In this document: positions 44,989 to 55,126 of the stretch, one piece after another
Layout of the letters: every line of letters starts with the position of its first letter
How positions within the stretch are numbered: position 1 is the stretch's first letter
Source: Neisseriaceae bacterium
GTDB taxonomy: Bacteria; Pseudomonadota; Gammaproteobacteria; Burkholderiales; Neisseriaceae
Direction: 5' to 3'
Length of the DNA: 64,000 nt
Assembly (NCBI GenBank): GCA_017991555.1
Contig: JAGOQM010000007.1
Span: 62,001-126,000 of the forward strand
Position numbers and translations under genes: made by a program
The notes under the pieces: generated by a model
What the model saw: only the letters and a program-made list of their open reading frames with translations
Databases searched by the model: none
Told to the model about the DNA's origin: nothing

Positions 44989-46803
44989 TTAATCCAATTT
45001 TTTGAAGTGTTTACGACGTTCGTGTTCTTGCAGGTAGCGTTTACGCAAACGAATGCTTTGTGGGGTTAATTCCACTAGTTCGTCGTCGGCAATAAACTCT
45101 ACGGCGCTTTCCAAGGTCAGCTTGATCGGGGTAGTCAAACGAACCGCTTCGTCGGTGCCGCTGGCACGAACGTTGGTTAGTTTTTTACCTTTTAGCGGGT
45201 TCACGATCAGGTCGTTGTCGCGGCTGTGAATGCCGATGACCATGCCTTCGTATAGCTTGTCGCCTGGGCTAATGAACATACGGCCACGGTCTTCCAAGTT
45301 CCAGATCGCGTAGGCCACGGCTTCGCCGGCTTCTTGAGAGATCAATACGCCGTTGTGACGGCCAGGCATGTCGGCTTTAACCGGTGCGTAGTCATCAAAC
45401 ACGTGCGCCATTAGGCCAACACCGCGCGTTAAGGTCATGAATTCGCCTTGGAAGCCAATTAGGCCACGGGCAGGGATGTGGTACTCAAGACGAGTACGGC
45501 CCTTGCCGTCGCTTTCCATGTTAACCAATTCGCCACGACGACGGCCTAGTTCTTCCATGATCGCGCCTTGGTTGCTGTCTTCTACGTCAACGGTTAGGTT
45601 TTCGTAAGGCTCACATTTTTGACCGTCGATTTCACGGAACACTACGCGTGGTTTGGCGACGGCTAGCTCAAAGCCTTCACGACGCATGCTTTCCAATAGA
45701 ATGGTCAAGTGCAACTCACCACGACCCGATACGCGGAAAATGTCTGCGTCTTCTGTGTCTTCAACTTTCAAAGCCACGTTGGTCAATAGTTCTTTGTGCA
45801 AGCGGTCACGAATTTGACGACTGGTCACAAACTTACCTTCAGTACCGGCCAATGGTGAAGTGTTCACCATAAAGTCCATGGTTAGGGTCGGTTCGTCAAC
45901 GGTCAGCATGGGCACGCCCACTGGGTTTTCTTTGTCGCAAATGGTCACCCCGATGCCGATTTCGTCGATGCCAGACACGATGATGATGTCACCGGCTTGG
46001 GCTTCAGCTACTTCAACGCGCTCTAGGCCTTGAATGCCTAAAACTTGGTTGATGCGGCCAGTCGCAATTTGCTTGTCGTGTTCCATAATGGCCACGGCTT
46101 GGCCAGATTTAATGCGGCCATTCAATACGCGGCCAATGCCTAGGCGGCCAGTGTACGTAGAATAATCAAGCGCAGAAATTTGCAACTGCAAAGGCGCGTC
46201 GGCAGAACCGGTTGGCTCTGGCGTGTGGGCAATGATGGTTTCGAACAAGGGACGCATGTCGCTAGACTCGTCGTCTTCTTCCAATTTAGCAAAGCCGTTT
46301 AGGCCTGATGCGTAAATAATGGGGAAGTCTAGCTGCTCGTCAGAAGCACCCAGTTGGTCGAATAGTTCAAATGTTTGGTCAATAACCCAGCCTGGACGCG
46401 CGCCAGGGCGGTCAACTTTGTTGATCACCACGATTGGGCGAAGGCCTAGGGCCAAGGCTTTTTTGGTCACAAAACGGGTTTGTGGCATCGGGCCTTCTTG
46501 GGCGTCAACCAGCAAAACCACGCCGTCAACCATGCCCATCACGCGCTCAACTTCACCACCGAAGTCAGCGTGACCTGGAGTGTCAACGATGTTGATGTGG
46601 ATGCCTTCGTAATCAACCGAAGTATTTTTTGCCAAAATGGTAATGCCACGTTCTTTTTCAATGTCACCGCTGTCCATTACGCGTTCAGTCACCTGTTGGT
46701 GATCGCGGAAGGTCCCTGCTTGACGGAGTAATTGATCGACTAGAGTCGTTTTGCCATGATCGACGTGGGCGATAATGGCGACGTTACGGATATTTTTGCT
46801 CAT
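44989..46803 (-). CDS. typA: Ribosome-associated GTPase TypA/BipA
   Basis: A 604-residue translational GTPase involved in ribosome assembly and stress adaptation. G-domain motifs: [10 protein letters not shown] (G1, about 11-20), DTPGHADF (G3) and NKVDRPGA (G4), followed by domains II, III and V and the BipA-specific C-terminus. The length agrees with E. coli BipA (607). The start ATG has only a weak AAAGC ahead of it. It is monocistronic, closed by a strong hairpin. Confidence 0.97.
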   Translation of the reverse strand: MSKNIRNVAIIAHVDHGKTTLVDQLLRQAGTFRDHQQVTERVMDSGDIEKERGITILAKNTSVDYEGIHINIVDTPGHADFGGEVERVMGMVDGVVLLVDAQEGPMPQTRFVTKKALALGLRPIVVINKVDRPGARPGWVIDQTFELFDQLGASDEQLDFPIIYASGLNGFAKLEEDDESSDMRPLFETIIAHTPEPTGSADAPLQLQISALDYSTYTGRLGIGRVLNGRIKSGQAVAIMEHDKQIATGRINQVLGIQGLERVEVAEAQAGDIIIVSGIDEIGIGVTICDKENPVGVPMLTVDEPTLTMDFMVNTSPLAGTEGKFVTSRQIRDRLHKELLTNVALKVEDTEDADIFRVSGRGELHLTILLESMRREGFELAVAKPRVVFREIDGQKCEPYENLTVDVEDSNQGAIMEELGRRRGELVNMESDGKGRTRLEYHIPARGLIGFQGEFMTLTRGVGLMAHVFDDYAPVKADMPGRHNGVLISQEAGEAVAYAIWNLEDRGRMFISPGDKLYEGMVIGIHSRDNDLIVNPLKGKKLTNVRASGTDEAVRLTTPIKLTLESAVEFIADDELVELTPQSIRLRKRYLQEHERRKHFKKLD

Positions 46804-47173
46804 GTTATTTATTGCTTTGACTTTGAATAAATGGGGGGAAATAAGTTAAGTCGGCCATTCTAACACTAAAATGTATGATCTGTTTTATTTTTCTTGAATA
46901 ATCATAAGTAGATGAATGATTTATTTTGTTTTTTGGGTTAGAAAAGCGAGCATTTTCAAGGTTTAAAAACCATGATCTAGGACAAAGTAAAGTGGACGAG
47001 TCTGAGGGGGCAGAATCGTTTTTTTTGTGGTATTTGTGGTCTTAAATGCTTGTGTACTCAAGGTTATGCTATATAGGTAATGATTGTTTTGGCTTGCTGA
47101 GGTAGCGTGCAGAGTAGGCCGCTGCCTGAAAGGGGCCATTATGGTTGTGGTGATCGCAAATTAAGGGGGTTAT
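46804..47173. other. Divergent promoter region of typA and radC
   Basis: A 370-bp AT-rich gap without a supportable gene. It must contain promoters for both flanking genes; I could not assign -35/-10 pairs with confidence. Confidence 0.5.
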
Positions 47174-47896
47174 ATGAGCATTAAATCTTGGCCAAAAGCA
47201 GAGCGTCCGCGTGAAAAGCTATTGGCAAAGGGCGTGGCTCATTTGAGTGACGCAGAATTGCTGGCCATTTTGCTGCGCGTGGGGGTGAAGGGCACCAGTG
47301 CGGTGGCCTTGGGGCGCGAGCTGATTCAAAAGCATCAAACCTTAGGCCAGCTGTTTGCGCTGCCGCTGGTTGAATTTACTTCTGAGCGGGGGTTGGGGGT
47401 GGCTAATTTTGCTCAGTTTACGGTGGTGAAAGAGGTGGCCAAACGCATTTTGCTGGAGGAGCTTAAAACCGTGGACGTGTGGCAGGGGCCAGAGCAGGTT
47501 AGGCAATATTTACGCTTGCACCTAGCCAATTTAAAAATTGAGCAGTTTGTGGCGCTGTTTCTCAACCAGCAAAATCAGATTGTGGCCATCGAGGTGCTGA
47601 GTGAGGGCACGGTGAATCAAAACATGGTCTACATCCGAGAAGTGGTGAAGCGCGCCTTAAACCATCATGCCACAGGCTTGATCGTGGCGCACAATCATCC
47701 TTCTGGCGGGCTTAAGCCTTCTACCGCAGACTTAACGCTCACGCGCCGCTTGGCCGAGGCCTTACTGTTGGTGGACGTGGTGCTGCTGGATCATTTTATT
47801 GTGTCGCCTAATGGCATCATGTCGTTTCAAGAAGAAGGCTATTGGCCAGACGGCAAACGAGCCTCAAAAAGAGGCTCGGTGCATGAAGGGCTTTAA
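47174..47896 (+). CDS. radC: RadC family JAB-domain protein
   Basis: A 240-residue protein with an N-terminal HhH-like region (about 20-95, HLSDAELLAILLRVGVKG) and a C-terminal JAMM/MPN-type domain (about 120-225) with the metal motif HNHPSGG...STAD. RadC was once linked to DNA repair, but its function is unsettled. The start ATG is preceded by AGGGGG. It is convergent with mpl, only a few bases apart at the stops. Confidence 0.92.
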   Translation: MSIKSWPKAERPREKLLAKGVAHLSDAELLAILLRVGVKGTSAVALGRELIQKHQTLGQLFALPLVEFTSERGLGVANFAQFTVVKEVAKRILLEELKTVDVWQGPEQVRQYLRLHLANLKIEQFVALFLNQQNQIVAIEVLSEGTVNQNMVYIREVVKRALNHHATGLIVAHNHPSGGLKPSTADLTLTRRLAEALLLVDVVLLDHFIVSPNGIMSFQEEGYWPDGKRASKRGSVHEGL

Positions 47897-47900
47897 GGCG

Positions 47901-49289
47901 TTACTTAAGCTTGGCGCCCAAGGCCGTTAAGAGCGTTTGATGAATGCCGCCAAAGCTGCCGTTGCTCATGACCAAAATGTGGTCACCTGGCTTGGCGTAG
48001 GTGACGATGTCTTGAATCATTTGATTTAGGTCTTGGGCGACGTGACATTTATCGCCCAGCGGTGCCAGCGCTTCGTCTACCGCCCAATCCACGCCGCCGG
48101 CGTAGCAGTACACTTGGTCTGCACCAGCCAGCGAGCCGGGTAGGGCCGCTTTCATGGCGCCCAGCTTCATGGTGTTGGAGCGAGGTTCTAACACGGCGAT
48201 GATGCGCTCGGTGCCCACTTTGGCGCGTAGGCCGTCCATGGTGAGGGTAATCGCCGTCGGGTGGTGGGCAAAGTCGTCGTACACGGTGACGTGGTTGACG
48301 GTGCCTTTAACCTCCATACGACGCTTGACGTTTTGGAACTGGCTGAGCGCTTCGCAAGACACTTCGGGCGTGACCCCAATGTGGCGCGCGGCGGCAATAC
48401 AGGCCAAGGCGTTTTGACGGTTGTGTTCGCCCATTAGGCCCCAGGTGATGCGGCCTTGCACCGCGTTTTGGTCGAGGACGTCAAAATGGCCGCTGACGTG
48501 GTCAATGTTGGCCGTGTGCCAGCCTGTTTCTGTGGCAAAGTGAGACACGGGCGTCCAGGCACCCATGGCGAGGGTATCGTCCAGCGCCGGTGCTTGTCCG
48601 TTGCTGACGATTAGGCCGTCGCCTGGAATGGTGCGGATTAAATGGTGGAACTGGGTTTGAATCGCGGCCAGATTCGGGAAAATATCGGCGTGGTCGTATT
48701 CTAAGTTGTTTAAAATCGCCGTGCGGGGGCGGTAGTGAACAAACTTTGAGCGTTTGTCAAAAAACGCGGTGTCGTATTCGTCGGCCTCAATCACAAAGAA
48801 AGGGCTGGTGCTGTTAGGGTCGAGCGTGGGCGCCTGCGGCAAGCGGGCAGACACACCGAAGTTTTCGGGCACGCCGCCAATCAAGAAGCCTGGCGCTAGG
48901 CCAGCGTATTCCAACACCCAAGCCAGCATGCTGGCGGTGGTGGTTTTGCCGTGGGTGCCGGCAACGGCCAGTACCCAGTGTTTTTGTAACACCTGTTCCG
49001 ACAGCCACTGAGGGCCAGAAATGTAGGGTAGGTTTTGGTTCAGAATGGCTTCCATTAAAGGATTGCCACGCTTGACCACGTTGCCAATCACGTACACGTC
49101 AGGGTTAAGCTTGATTTGGTCGGGGTCGAAGCCTTCAATGACGTCGATGCCTAAAGCATCAAGTTGGGTGCTCATGGGCGGATAAACCTGGGCGTCGCAG
49201 CCGGTAACGCGAAAACCAGCTTCTTTGGCAATGGCGGCGATGCCGCCCATAAATGTGCCACAAATGCCCACAATATGGATGTGTTTCAT
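47901..49289 (-). CDS. mpl: UDP-N-acetylmuramate:tripeptide ligase Mpl
   Basis: A 462-residue Mur-ligase-family enzyme of peptidoglycan recycling, which attaches the recycled tripeptide L-Ala-gamma-D-Glu-meso-DAP to UDP-MurNAc. Features: N-terminal HIVGICGTFMGG (about 3-14), ATP loop AGTHGKTTTASM (about 110-121), FVIEADEYDTAFFDKRS and the late YDDFAHHPTAI. It is the Mpl rather than MurC type by those motifs and length. The ATG chosen is the conserved family start; its ribosome-binding site is weak. Confidence 0.94.
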   Translation of the reverse strand: MKHIHIVGICGTFMGGIAAIAKEAGFRVTGCDAQVYPPMSTQLDALGIDVIEGFDPDQIKLNPDVYVIGNVVKRGNPLMEAILNQNLPYISGPQWLSEQVLQKHWVLAVAGTHGKTTTASMLAWVLEYAGLAPGFLIGGVPENFGVSARLPQAPTLDPNSTSPFFVIEADEYDTAFFDKRSKFVHYRPRTAILNNLEYDHADIFPNLAAIQTQFHHLIRTIPGDGLIVSNGQAPALDDTLAMGAWTPVSHFATETGWHTANIDHVSGHFDVLDQNAVQGRITWGLMGEHNRQNALACIAAARHIGVTPEVSCEALSQFQNVKRRMEVKGTVNHVTVYDDFAHHPTAITLTMDGLRAKVGTERIIAVLEPRSNTMKLGAMKAALPGSLAGADQVYCYAGGVDWAVDEALAPLGDKCHVAQDLNQMIQDIVTYAKPGDHILVMSNGSFGGIHQTLLTALGAKLK

Positions 49290-49598
49290 GATTGACTCTA
49301 GCAGGATCAAAAAAGAATTCATCATAGCTTAATTTGCGCCTTTTGTGTGGTTTCTAGGCGGTGCTGAGCGGCGACGTTGGCACACAAAAGGGGGTGGGTT
49401 TGAAGGGCTGGGCGATGGGTTTTACTTTAGTAAAGGGGCTATCTGTGGTATGTTTAAGGCTTTGTAATGGGTTAGTGCAGCTGCACTGGCTTTAATTCAT
49501 AACCAGTTGATCGGTGTCAGCATTGCCTTTAATGGACGTTCGCCCTTAAAGCATAGGCATTCAGTTGGTTTGTTCCAGTTGCCTTAAGGAGTTTTCTG
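49290..49598. other. Intergenic region between mpl and the helicase gene
   Basis: About 310 bp with no gene I can support. It separates two divergent transcripts and should hold both promoters; no clear -35/-10 pair stands out. Confidence 0.5.
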
Positions 49599-51110
49599 TT
49601 GAGTTCATTTGCATCATTAGGTTTGTCATCTGAAATTGTGCGTGCATTAGAGGCGCAAGGTTATGAGTCGCCAACCCCCATCCAAGCCGCCGCCATTCCT
49701 AAAGCACTGTCAGGTAAAGACCTTTTGGCCGCAGCGCAAACGGGTACGGGTAAAACAGCCGCCTTTATGCTGCCTAGCCTTGAGCGCTTGAAAGGCTATG
49801 CCAACAGCAGTACCTCTCCGGCCATGCACCCTGTGCGCATGCTGGTGTTGACCCCGACGCGCGAGCTGGCCGACCAAATTTCGGTCAACACCAAGGCGTA
49901 TACCGAACATTTGTCTTTGCGACACACGGTGATTTTTGGTGGCGTCAACATGAACGATCAAACCAAGGCTTTACGCGAAGGCTGCGAAATCGTGGTGGCG
50001 ACGTTAGGTCGCTTGCTGGATCACGTGCAGCAAAAAACCATTCAGTTGAACAAGGTCGACATCTTGGTGTTAGACGAAGCCGACCGCATGTTGGACATGG
50101 GCTTTATTGACGACATTCGTAAAGTCATCAAGCTGTTGCCTAAAAATCGTCAAATTCTATTGTTCTCGGCCACCTTTGCGCCAGAGATTAAAAAGCTGGC
50201 CGCCGACTTTATGCAGTCGCCCGAAACCATTGAGGTGGCCCAGCAAAACTCAACTTCTGAACGGGTTGAGCAACACATCATTGCCGTTGACGGCCACAAT
50301 AAGCGCAACCTATTAGAGCGCCTGATTGTGGATTTGAAAATGGAACAGGTCATCGTGTTTTGTAAAACCAAGCAAAGCGTGGATCAGGTGACCCGAGAGC
50401 TGAAGCGTCGCCGTATTTTGGCCGAGGCCATTCATGGGGATAAAAGCCAAAACAGTCGTTTAGAAACCTTGGCGGCCTTTAAAGAAGGTAACCTGCGCGT
50501 TTTGGTGGCCACCGACGTGGCCGCCCGTGGCCTTGACGTTACCGAACTGCCGTTTGTGGTGAACTATGAGTTGCCTACTGCGCCTGAAGACTACGTGCAC
50601 CGCATTGGCCGTACTGGCCGTGCTGGCGCCGAAGGCGTGGCCATCTCGCTGATGGAAGAATCAGAACAGCGCATGTATGAGCTGATCAAAAAGCTGATCA
50701 AAAAGCCTTTGTTGGTTGAGAAAATCCAAGGCTTTGAGCCCAGCTGGATGGCGGCAGACGTGCCCACCTCAGATAAGCCCGTGTACGAAGGCCGTAAGCC
50801 AACGTCTGCGCGCGGTGGCCGTCAGTCTGAGGCTAACGCCGCTGGTCGTGGTGAGCGTGAAGCCGGTACGCGTGAGCGTCGTGAGCCGCGCGAAGCGCGA
50901 GGCGCCGCCAGCAATGGCCGCCAAAGCAGCCAACAGAACGCTAACCCTAATGTCAGAACCGCACCACACGCCAAGGCCGAGCCGGATGCGGGCGTGATGT
51001 GCAGCAAAATCCCAGGGCGTCAGCGCCGGGGCCGTAAGAACCTAGAACGTTCGGCTTTGCTGATGCCCAATTTTGGGGCAGCGAAGGCGGCGTCGGTGCC
51101 TAACGCATAA
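49599..51110 (+). CDS. rhlE: DEAD-box RNA helicase, RhlE type
   Basis: A 503-residue ATP-dependent RNA helicase. Motifs: Q-motif GYESPTPIQAAAIP, Walker A AAQTGTGKTAAF, DEAD as VLDEADRMLDMGF, SAT as LFSATF, ATDVAARGLD and the final HRIGRTGRAG. The tail (about 390-503) is basic and Gly/Arg-rich, likely RNA-binding. The start is TTG with AAGGAG seven bases upstream. It is monocistronic. Subfamily naming (RhlE versus other RhlE-like paralogues) is approximate. Confidence 0.92.
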   Translation: MSSFASLGLSSEIVRALEAQGYESPTPIQAAAIPKALSGKDLLAAAQTGTGKTAAFMLPSLERLKGYANSSTSPAMHPVRMLVLTPTRELADQISVNTKAYTEHLSLRHTVIFGGVNMNDQTKALREGCEIVVATLGRLLDHVQQKTIQLNKVDILVLDEADRMLDMGFIDDIRKVIKLLPKNRQILLFSATFAPEIKKLAADFMQSPETIEVAQQNSTSERVEQHIIAVDGHNKRNLLERLIVDLKMEQVIVFCKTKQSVDQVTRELKRRRILAEAIHGDKSQNSRLETLAAFKEGNLRVLVATDVAARGLDVTELPFVVNYELPTAPEDYVHRIGRTGRAGAEGVAISLMEESEQRMYELIKKLIKKPLLVEKIQGFEPSWMAADVPTSDKPVYEGRKPTSARGGRQSEANAAGRGEREAGTRERREPREARGAASNGRQSSQQNANPNVRTAPHAKAEPDAGVMCSKIPGRQRRGRKNLERSALLMPNFGAAKAASVPNA

Positions 51111-51123
51111 GGGCTAAGCATAA

Positions 51124-51155
51124 AAAAAAGCTGCTTGAATTCAAGCAGCTTTTTT
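51124..51155. terminator. Bidirectional terminator (32-bp perfect palindrome)
   Basis: A6-GCTGCTTGAA followed by its exact complement ending in T6, between the convergent helicase gene and bamD. Confidence 0.94.
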
Positions 51156-51173
51156 GTGGCCCGGTTGGGCTGA

Positions 51174-51974
51174 TTACTTCCAGTAACGCCACCAAGGGGC
51201 TTCGATGACTTTCCACGGCGTTTTTAAGTATTCGCTTTGTGGGTAGTTTAATTGCAACACTCGGTAAGCGTCGTCACGCAGCTGGGTTTGGTTCATTTGG
51301 CCATAAGCGGCGACCAAGATGGCTAAAGCCTCTTCCACGTAAGGGGTGTTGTTGAATTCTTGAATCAAGACTTGTGCCCGATTCGAAGCGGCAAGGTAGG
51401 CACCACGCTTCATGTAGTAGCGTGCCACGCCAATTTCATGGCCGCCTAGGGCGTCCAATAGTTTGGTCATGCGTTCTACTGCATCGGGGGTGTAGCGGCT
51501 ATTAGGGTAGCGTTCGGTCAGCTCTTGAAACACTCTAAAAGCATCACGGTTGGCCTTAGGGTCGCGTTCTGACCAGTCTTGCGCGGCCAGTTTATTTAAG
51601 AAAGACTGATCTTCATTAAACAATACCAAGCCTTTCAAGTACAATACGTAGTCTAAGTTAGGGTGAGCCGGGTGGTTTCGTTCAAAACGATCCAGCGTGG
51701 CCAAGGCCAGTTCGGGTTCACCGTCGCGGTAGTGCGTGTAGGCCGTATCGAGTTCTGCCTGTTGGGCATAACGACCAAACGGAAAGCGCGAACCTAAAAT
51801 ATCGTATAATTTAATGGCTCGGGTATAATTACCACTATTCATTTCGTCACTGGCTTCAGAATAAAGCTTTTCTACGGTCCAGTCGCGAGTGATTTGAGCA
51901 TCTTTATCTGCAGAACCACTGGCACAACCTGCCATTAATGCAGCCAAACTAATTACAAAAAGTGTTTTTTTCAT
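51174..51974 (-). CDS. bamD: Outer-membrane assembly lipoprotein BamD (ComL)
   Basis: A 266-residue lipoprotein (lipobox LAALMAGC, Cys at about 16) of the BAM complex, which inserts outer-membrane proteins. The body is made of tetratricopeptide-like helix pairs (about 30-245): the motifs YTRAIKLYDILGSRFPFG, LDRFERNHPAHPN and FQELTERYPNSRY are typical. The ATG is preferred to a GTG three codons upstream. Its start codon overlaps that of rluD in the opposite direction (shared CATG). Confidence 0.95.
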   Translation of the reverse strand: MKKTLFVISLAALMAGCASGSADKDAQITRDWTVEKLYSEASDEMNSGNYTRAIKLYDILGSRFPFGRYAQQAELDTAYTHYRDGEPELALATLDRFERNHPAHPNLDYVLYLKGLVLFNEDQSFLNKLAAQDWSERDPKANRDAFRVFQELTERYPNSRYTPDAVERMTKLLDALGGHEIGVARYYMKRGAYLAASNRAQVLIQEFNNTPYVEEALAILVAAYGQMNQTQLRDDAYRVLQLNYPQSEYLKTPWKVIEAPWWRYWK

Positions 51975-53091
51975 GAAATCCACATCCTTAAATAATGCTG
52001 ATGATTATAACGATGATTTTGAGTTTTCGGCAGACTTAAATGAACAAATTTGCAAATTTGTTGTGCCTAACGAACTTGGCGGCATGCGTTTAGACGCGGC
52101 TCTGGCCAAGTTAATGCCCGAATACTCTCGTTCTCGTTTGACTACTTGGATCAAAGAGGGCGCGGTTTTGGTGGATGGTAAAGCCGCCGCCCCCAAGCTT
52201 AAGCTCATTGGTCAAGAGTCACTTGAGGTGACGATTTTGCCCAGCGAGGAAAATTTAGCGTTTACGCCAGAAGACATCGAGATTCCTGTCGTATTTGAGG
52301 ATGATACCGTTTTGGTGATCAATAAACCAGCTGGGCTGGTGGTTCATCCTGCCTCAGGCAATTGGACCGGCACTTTATTAAATGGTTTATTGTTTCATTA
52401 TCCTGAGCTTAGCCAAATTCCACGCGCCGGCATTGTGCATCGCTTGGATAAGGACACCAGTGGCTTAATGGTGGTGGCCAAGAGCCTGCCCGCGCAAAAT
52501 GATCTGGTGCAACAGCTGCAGGCGCGTACGGTGAAGCGCGTGTATCGCGCCATCGCCGATGGCCTGGTGCCGTTTGATGGCAAGATTGAGACCAAAATTG
52601 GTCGCGACCCGCACAATCGTTTAAAAATGGCGGTGGTGAAGTACGGCGGCAAGGAAGCCATTACCCACATTAAGGTCTTGGAACGCTATTTAAACCACAG
52701 CTATGTGGAATGTACGCTAGAAACGGGGCGAACCCACCAGATTCGCGTGCACATGCGCGAGGCGCGCCATCCGCTTAGTGGTGATCCGGTATACGGCACC
52801 CCGCGTCATAACTGTACCGATGCGGCTAAAGAAGCGGTTAAGGGGCTAGCCAGACAGGCTTTACATGCGTATAAATTAAGCTTTGTACACCCTAAAACCA
52901 AAGAGTTGGTTTCTTTTGAGGCCCCAATGGCACCAGACATGCACCACGTGCTGTCGGTGTTGCGTCTAGAAAGTGGTAAAGATTCGCCTTTAAGCAGTGA
53001 GCCTGAATGGGCTGAAGTCGCCATGGGCGATGACGATGACGATTGGGATGAAGACGACTACGACGTAGAGGTAAGGTATGTCCGAGATTAA
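51973..53091 (+). CDS. rluD: 23S rRNA pseudouridine synthase RluD
   Basis: A 372-residue pseudouridine synthase modifying helix 69 of 23S rRNA. It has an N-terminal S4 RNA-binding domain (about 35-95, MRLDAALAKLMPEYSRSRL) and the catalytic domain with GIVHRLDKDTSGLMVVAK, the Asp in this motif being the catalytic residue, then GRTHQIRVHM. The acidic C-terminus (DDDDDWDEDDYD) is unusual. No ribosome-binding site precedes the ATG, which shares CATG with the start of bamD. It overlaps the pgeF start by 14 bases. Confidence 0.95.
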   Translation: MKSTSLNNADDYNDDFEFSADLNEQICKFVVPNELGGMRLDAALAKLMPEYSRSRLTTWIKEGAVLVDGKAAAPKLKLIGQESLEVTILPSEENLAFTPEDIEIPVVFEDDTVLVINKPAGLVVHPASGNWTGTLLNGLLFHYPELSQIPRAGIVHRLDKDTSGLMVVAKSLPAQNDLVQQLQARTVKRVYRAIADGLVPFDGKIETKIGRDPHNRLKMAVVKYGGKEAITHIKVLERYLNHSYVECTLETGRTHQIRVHMREARHPLSGDPVYGTPRHNCTDAAKEAVKGLARQALHAYKLSFVHPKTKELVSFEAPMAPDMHHVLSVLRLESGKDSPLSSEPEWAEVAMGDDDDDWDEDDYDVEVRYVRD

Positions 53092-53869
53092 CCTGTCTTT
53101 AAGCAACATGGAACACATGTTTGGGTTTGCCAAGCCAGATCAGGCTCTGTTTACCGCCAATTGGCCGGCGCCCAAAAATGTTAAAACCCTCATCAGCACC
53201 CGCAATGGTGGCGTCAGTAAAGGCGAGTTTGCTAGCCTTAACGTCGGCACTCATGTGGGCGATGCACCGCAGTCGGTGGCCGAAAACCGTCGCCGCGTGC
53301 AGGCGCACGTGCCGGTGCCTTTGGTTTATTTAAACCAAATTCATTCGGCCACGGTGGTGGCGGCAGAGGCCCATCAAGACGCGCTGACTGATGCCGACGC
53401 CAGCGTGGCGCACGATGCCTCAGTGGCGTGTGCGGTCATGACGGCAGACTGCCTGCCGGTGCTGTTTTGTAATCGTCAGGGCACCGTAGTGGGCGCTGCC
53501 CATGCGGGATGGCGTGGCCTAGCGGGCGACGTATTGGCCGAAACCGTGGCCAAAATGGGCTGCGACCCGCTGGACGTGCTGGCTTATTTAGGGCCGGCCA
53601 TTGGCCCCGAGGCTTTTGAAGTAGGACAAGACGTGTGGGATGCGTTTTGCGTGCCTCATCCCCACGCGGTGACGGCGTTTGAAGACATCGGCAACGATAA
53701 ATATTTGGCCAATATGTATGATTTGGCCAAGGTGAAGTTGAAAGACATTGGCGTGACCCAGATTTATGGCGGCGATTATTGCACGGTTTTACAGCGCGAT
53801 CTGTTTTTTTCTTATCGCCGTGATGGCCAAACCGGCCGCATGGTGAGCGCCATTTGGCTCCAGGATTAA
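53078..53869 (+). CDS. pgeF: Peptidoglycan-editing/multicopper-type YfiH family protein PgeF
   Basis: A 263-residue member of the YfiH/LACC1 family; PgeF removes wrongly placed L-Ser from peptidoglycan precursors, and related proteins act as purine-nucleoside phosphorylases. The metal-ligand set is visible: QIHSATV (His), TADCLPVL (Cys) and AAHAGWRGL (His). It overlaps the 3' end of rluD, the standard bacterial gene order (bamD, rluD, pgeF). The start has AAGGT ahead of the ATG. Confidence 0.92.
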   Translation: MSEINLSLSNMEHMFGFAKPDQALFTANWPAPKNVKTLISTRNGGVSKGEFASLNVGTHVGDAPQSVAENRRRVQAHVPVPLVYLNQIHSATVVAAEAHQDALTDADASVAHDASVACAVMTADCLPVLFCNRQGTVVGAAHAGWRGLAGDVLAETVAKMGCDPLDVLAYLGPAIGPEAFEVGQDVWDAFCVPHPHAVTAFEDIGNDKYLANMYDLAKVKLKDIGVTQIYGGDYCTVLQRDLFFSYRRDGQTGRMVSAIWLQD

Positions 53870-53977
53870 GCGACCCTCACCGGCGCGTGCGGCGCGATCT
53901 GCGTGGGCCAACGGCAGCGGCACTCACTAACGATATTTATAATATTCATCAATAGAGTAGAAGCAAGGAATGAGTAA

Positions 53978-55057
53978 ATGATGCAAAGAGACGTACTGAA
54001 TAACGTACACATCAGTAACGAGCAGGTGTTGATTACGCCAGCAGAACTAAAGCAGAAGTTTCCCTTAAGCCCTGAGAGCCAGCAGCAAATTGCCACCGCT
54101 CGCGCCACGATTGCCGATATTTTACAAGGTCGCGATCATCGCCTGCTGGTTGTCTGTGGACCCTGTTCCATTCACGATACTGAAGCGGCCTTGGCCTATG
54201 CCGAAAAGCTGAAGGTGTTGGCAGACGAGTTTAAAGATCAGCTGTACATTGTGATGCGAGTGTATTTTGAAAAGCCGCGCACCACCGTGGGTTGGAAAGG
54301 CTTGATTAACGATCCCCACATGGATGGGTCGTTTGACGTTGAAACCGGCCTTCACATTGCCCGTGAGTTATTGCTACAGCTTACCGAGATGGGCCTGCCA
54401 TTGGCCACCGAAGCCTTAGACCCAAATAGCCCCCAGTACCTGGGTGACTTGTTCAGCTGGTCGGCCATTGGGGCGCGCACCACCGAATCACAAACCCACC
54501 GTGAGATGGCTTCTGGCTTGTCGATGCCGGTTGGGTTTAAGAATGGCACCGACGGCAGTTTGGCGACGGCGATCAATGCGCTGCGCGCGGCGTCGATGCC
54601 GCATCGATTCATGGGGATTAACCAAGCCGGCCAGGTGTGCCTCTTGCAAACCCAAGGCAACCCGAATGGCCATGTGATCCTACGCGGTGGTAAAACGCCA
54701 AACTACGGTCAAGAAGACGTACAGGCATGCGAAACCCAAATGGCGGCCGCCGGTTTACGTCCTTCTTTGATGGTTGATTGCAGTCACGGTAATTCAAATA
54801 AGGACTATCGTCGGCAGGTGCCGGTAGCCCAGTCAGTGGTGAGCCAGATCTTGGCGGGCAATCAGTCCATCACCGGCATTATGTTGGAAAGCCATTTGTA
54901 TGCGGGCAATCAGTCATCTGATCAGCCGCGGGCCGACATGAAGTATGGCGTGTCGATTACCGACGCCTGTATTGATTGGGAAACGACAGATACGCTATTG
55001 CGTGAAATGCATGCGGGCTTAAGTGGCGCGTTAAAACAACGATTGGCTGACGCTTAA
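53978..55057 (+). CDS. aroG: 3-deoxy-7-phosphoheptulonate synthase (DAHP synthase, class I)
   Basis: A 359-residue first enzyme of the shikimate pathway, joining PEP and erythrose-4-phosphate. Visible family segments: VCGPCSIHD (about 59-67), YFEKPRTTVGWKGLINDPHMDGS, GARTTESQTHREMASGLSMPVGFKNGTDG and DCSHGNSNKD. It is the AroG/AroF/AroH type; feedback specificity (phenylalanine for AroG) is inferred from resemblance only. The start ATG has AAGGAA upstream. It is closed by a terminator. Confidence 0.95.
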   Translation: MMQRDVLNNVHISNEQVLITPAELKQKFPLSPESQQQIATARATIADILQGRDHRLLVVCGPCSIHDTEAALAYAEKLKVLADEFKDQLYIVMRVYFEKPRTTVGWKGLINDPHMDGSFDVETGLHIARELLLQLTEMGLPLATEALDPNSPQYLGDLFSWSAIGARTTESQTHREMASGLSMPVGFKNGTDGSLATAINALRAASMPHRFMGINQAGQVCLLQTQGNPNGHVILRGGKTPNYGQEDVQACETQMAAAGLRPSLMVDCSHGNSNKDYRRQVPVAQSVVSQILAGNQSITGIMLESHLYAGNQSSDQPRADMKYGVSITDACIDWETTDTLLREMHAGLSGALKQRLADA

Positions 55058-55076
55058 GCTTATTCAGCGGTGCATG

Positions 55077-55114
55077 AAAAACCCCCAGGCTAGACGTTTT
55101 AGCCCGGGGGTTTT
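55077..55114 (+). terminator. Rho-independent terminator of aroG
   Basis: AAACCCCCAGGCT paired with AGCCCGGGGGTTT (one mismatch), then T's; also usable from the convergent rpiB side. Confidence 0.82.
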
Positions 55115-55126
55115 GTTGTATGGTAC

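Noticed and set aside
47110..47150. A Neisseria-type DNA uptake sequence (GCTGCCTGAA) upstream of radC
   Set aside because: Only partial matches of this kind were seen in the window and none of the canonical 10- or 12-mers; it does not stand out from chance.
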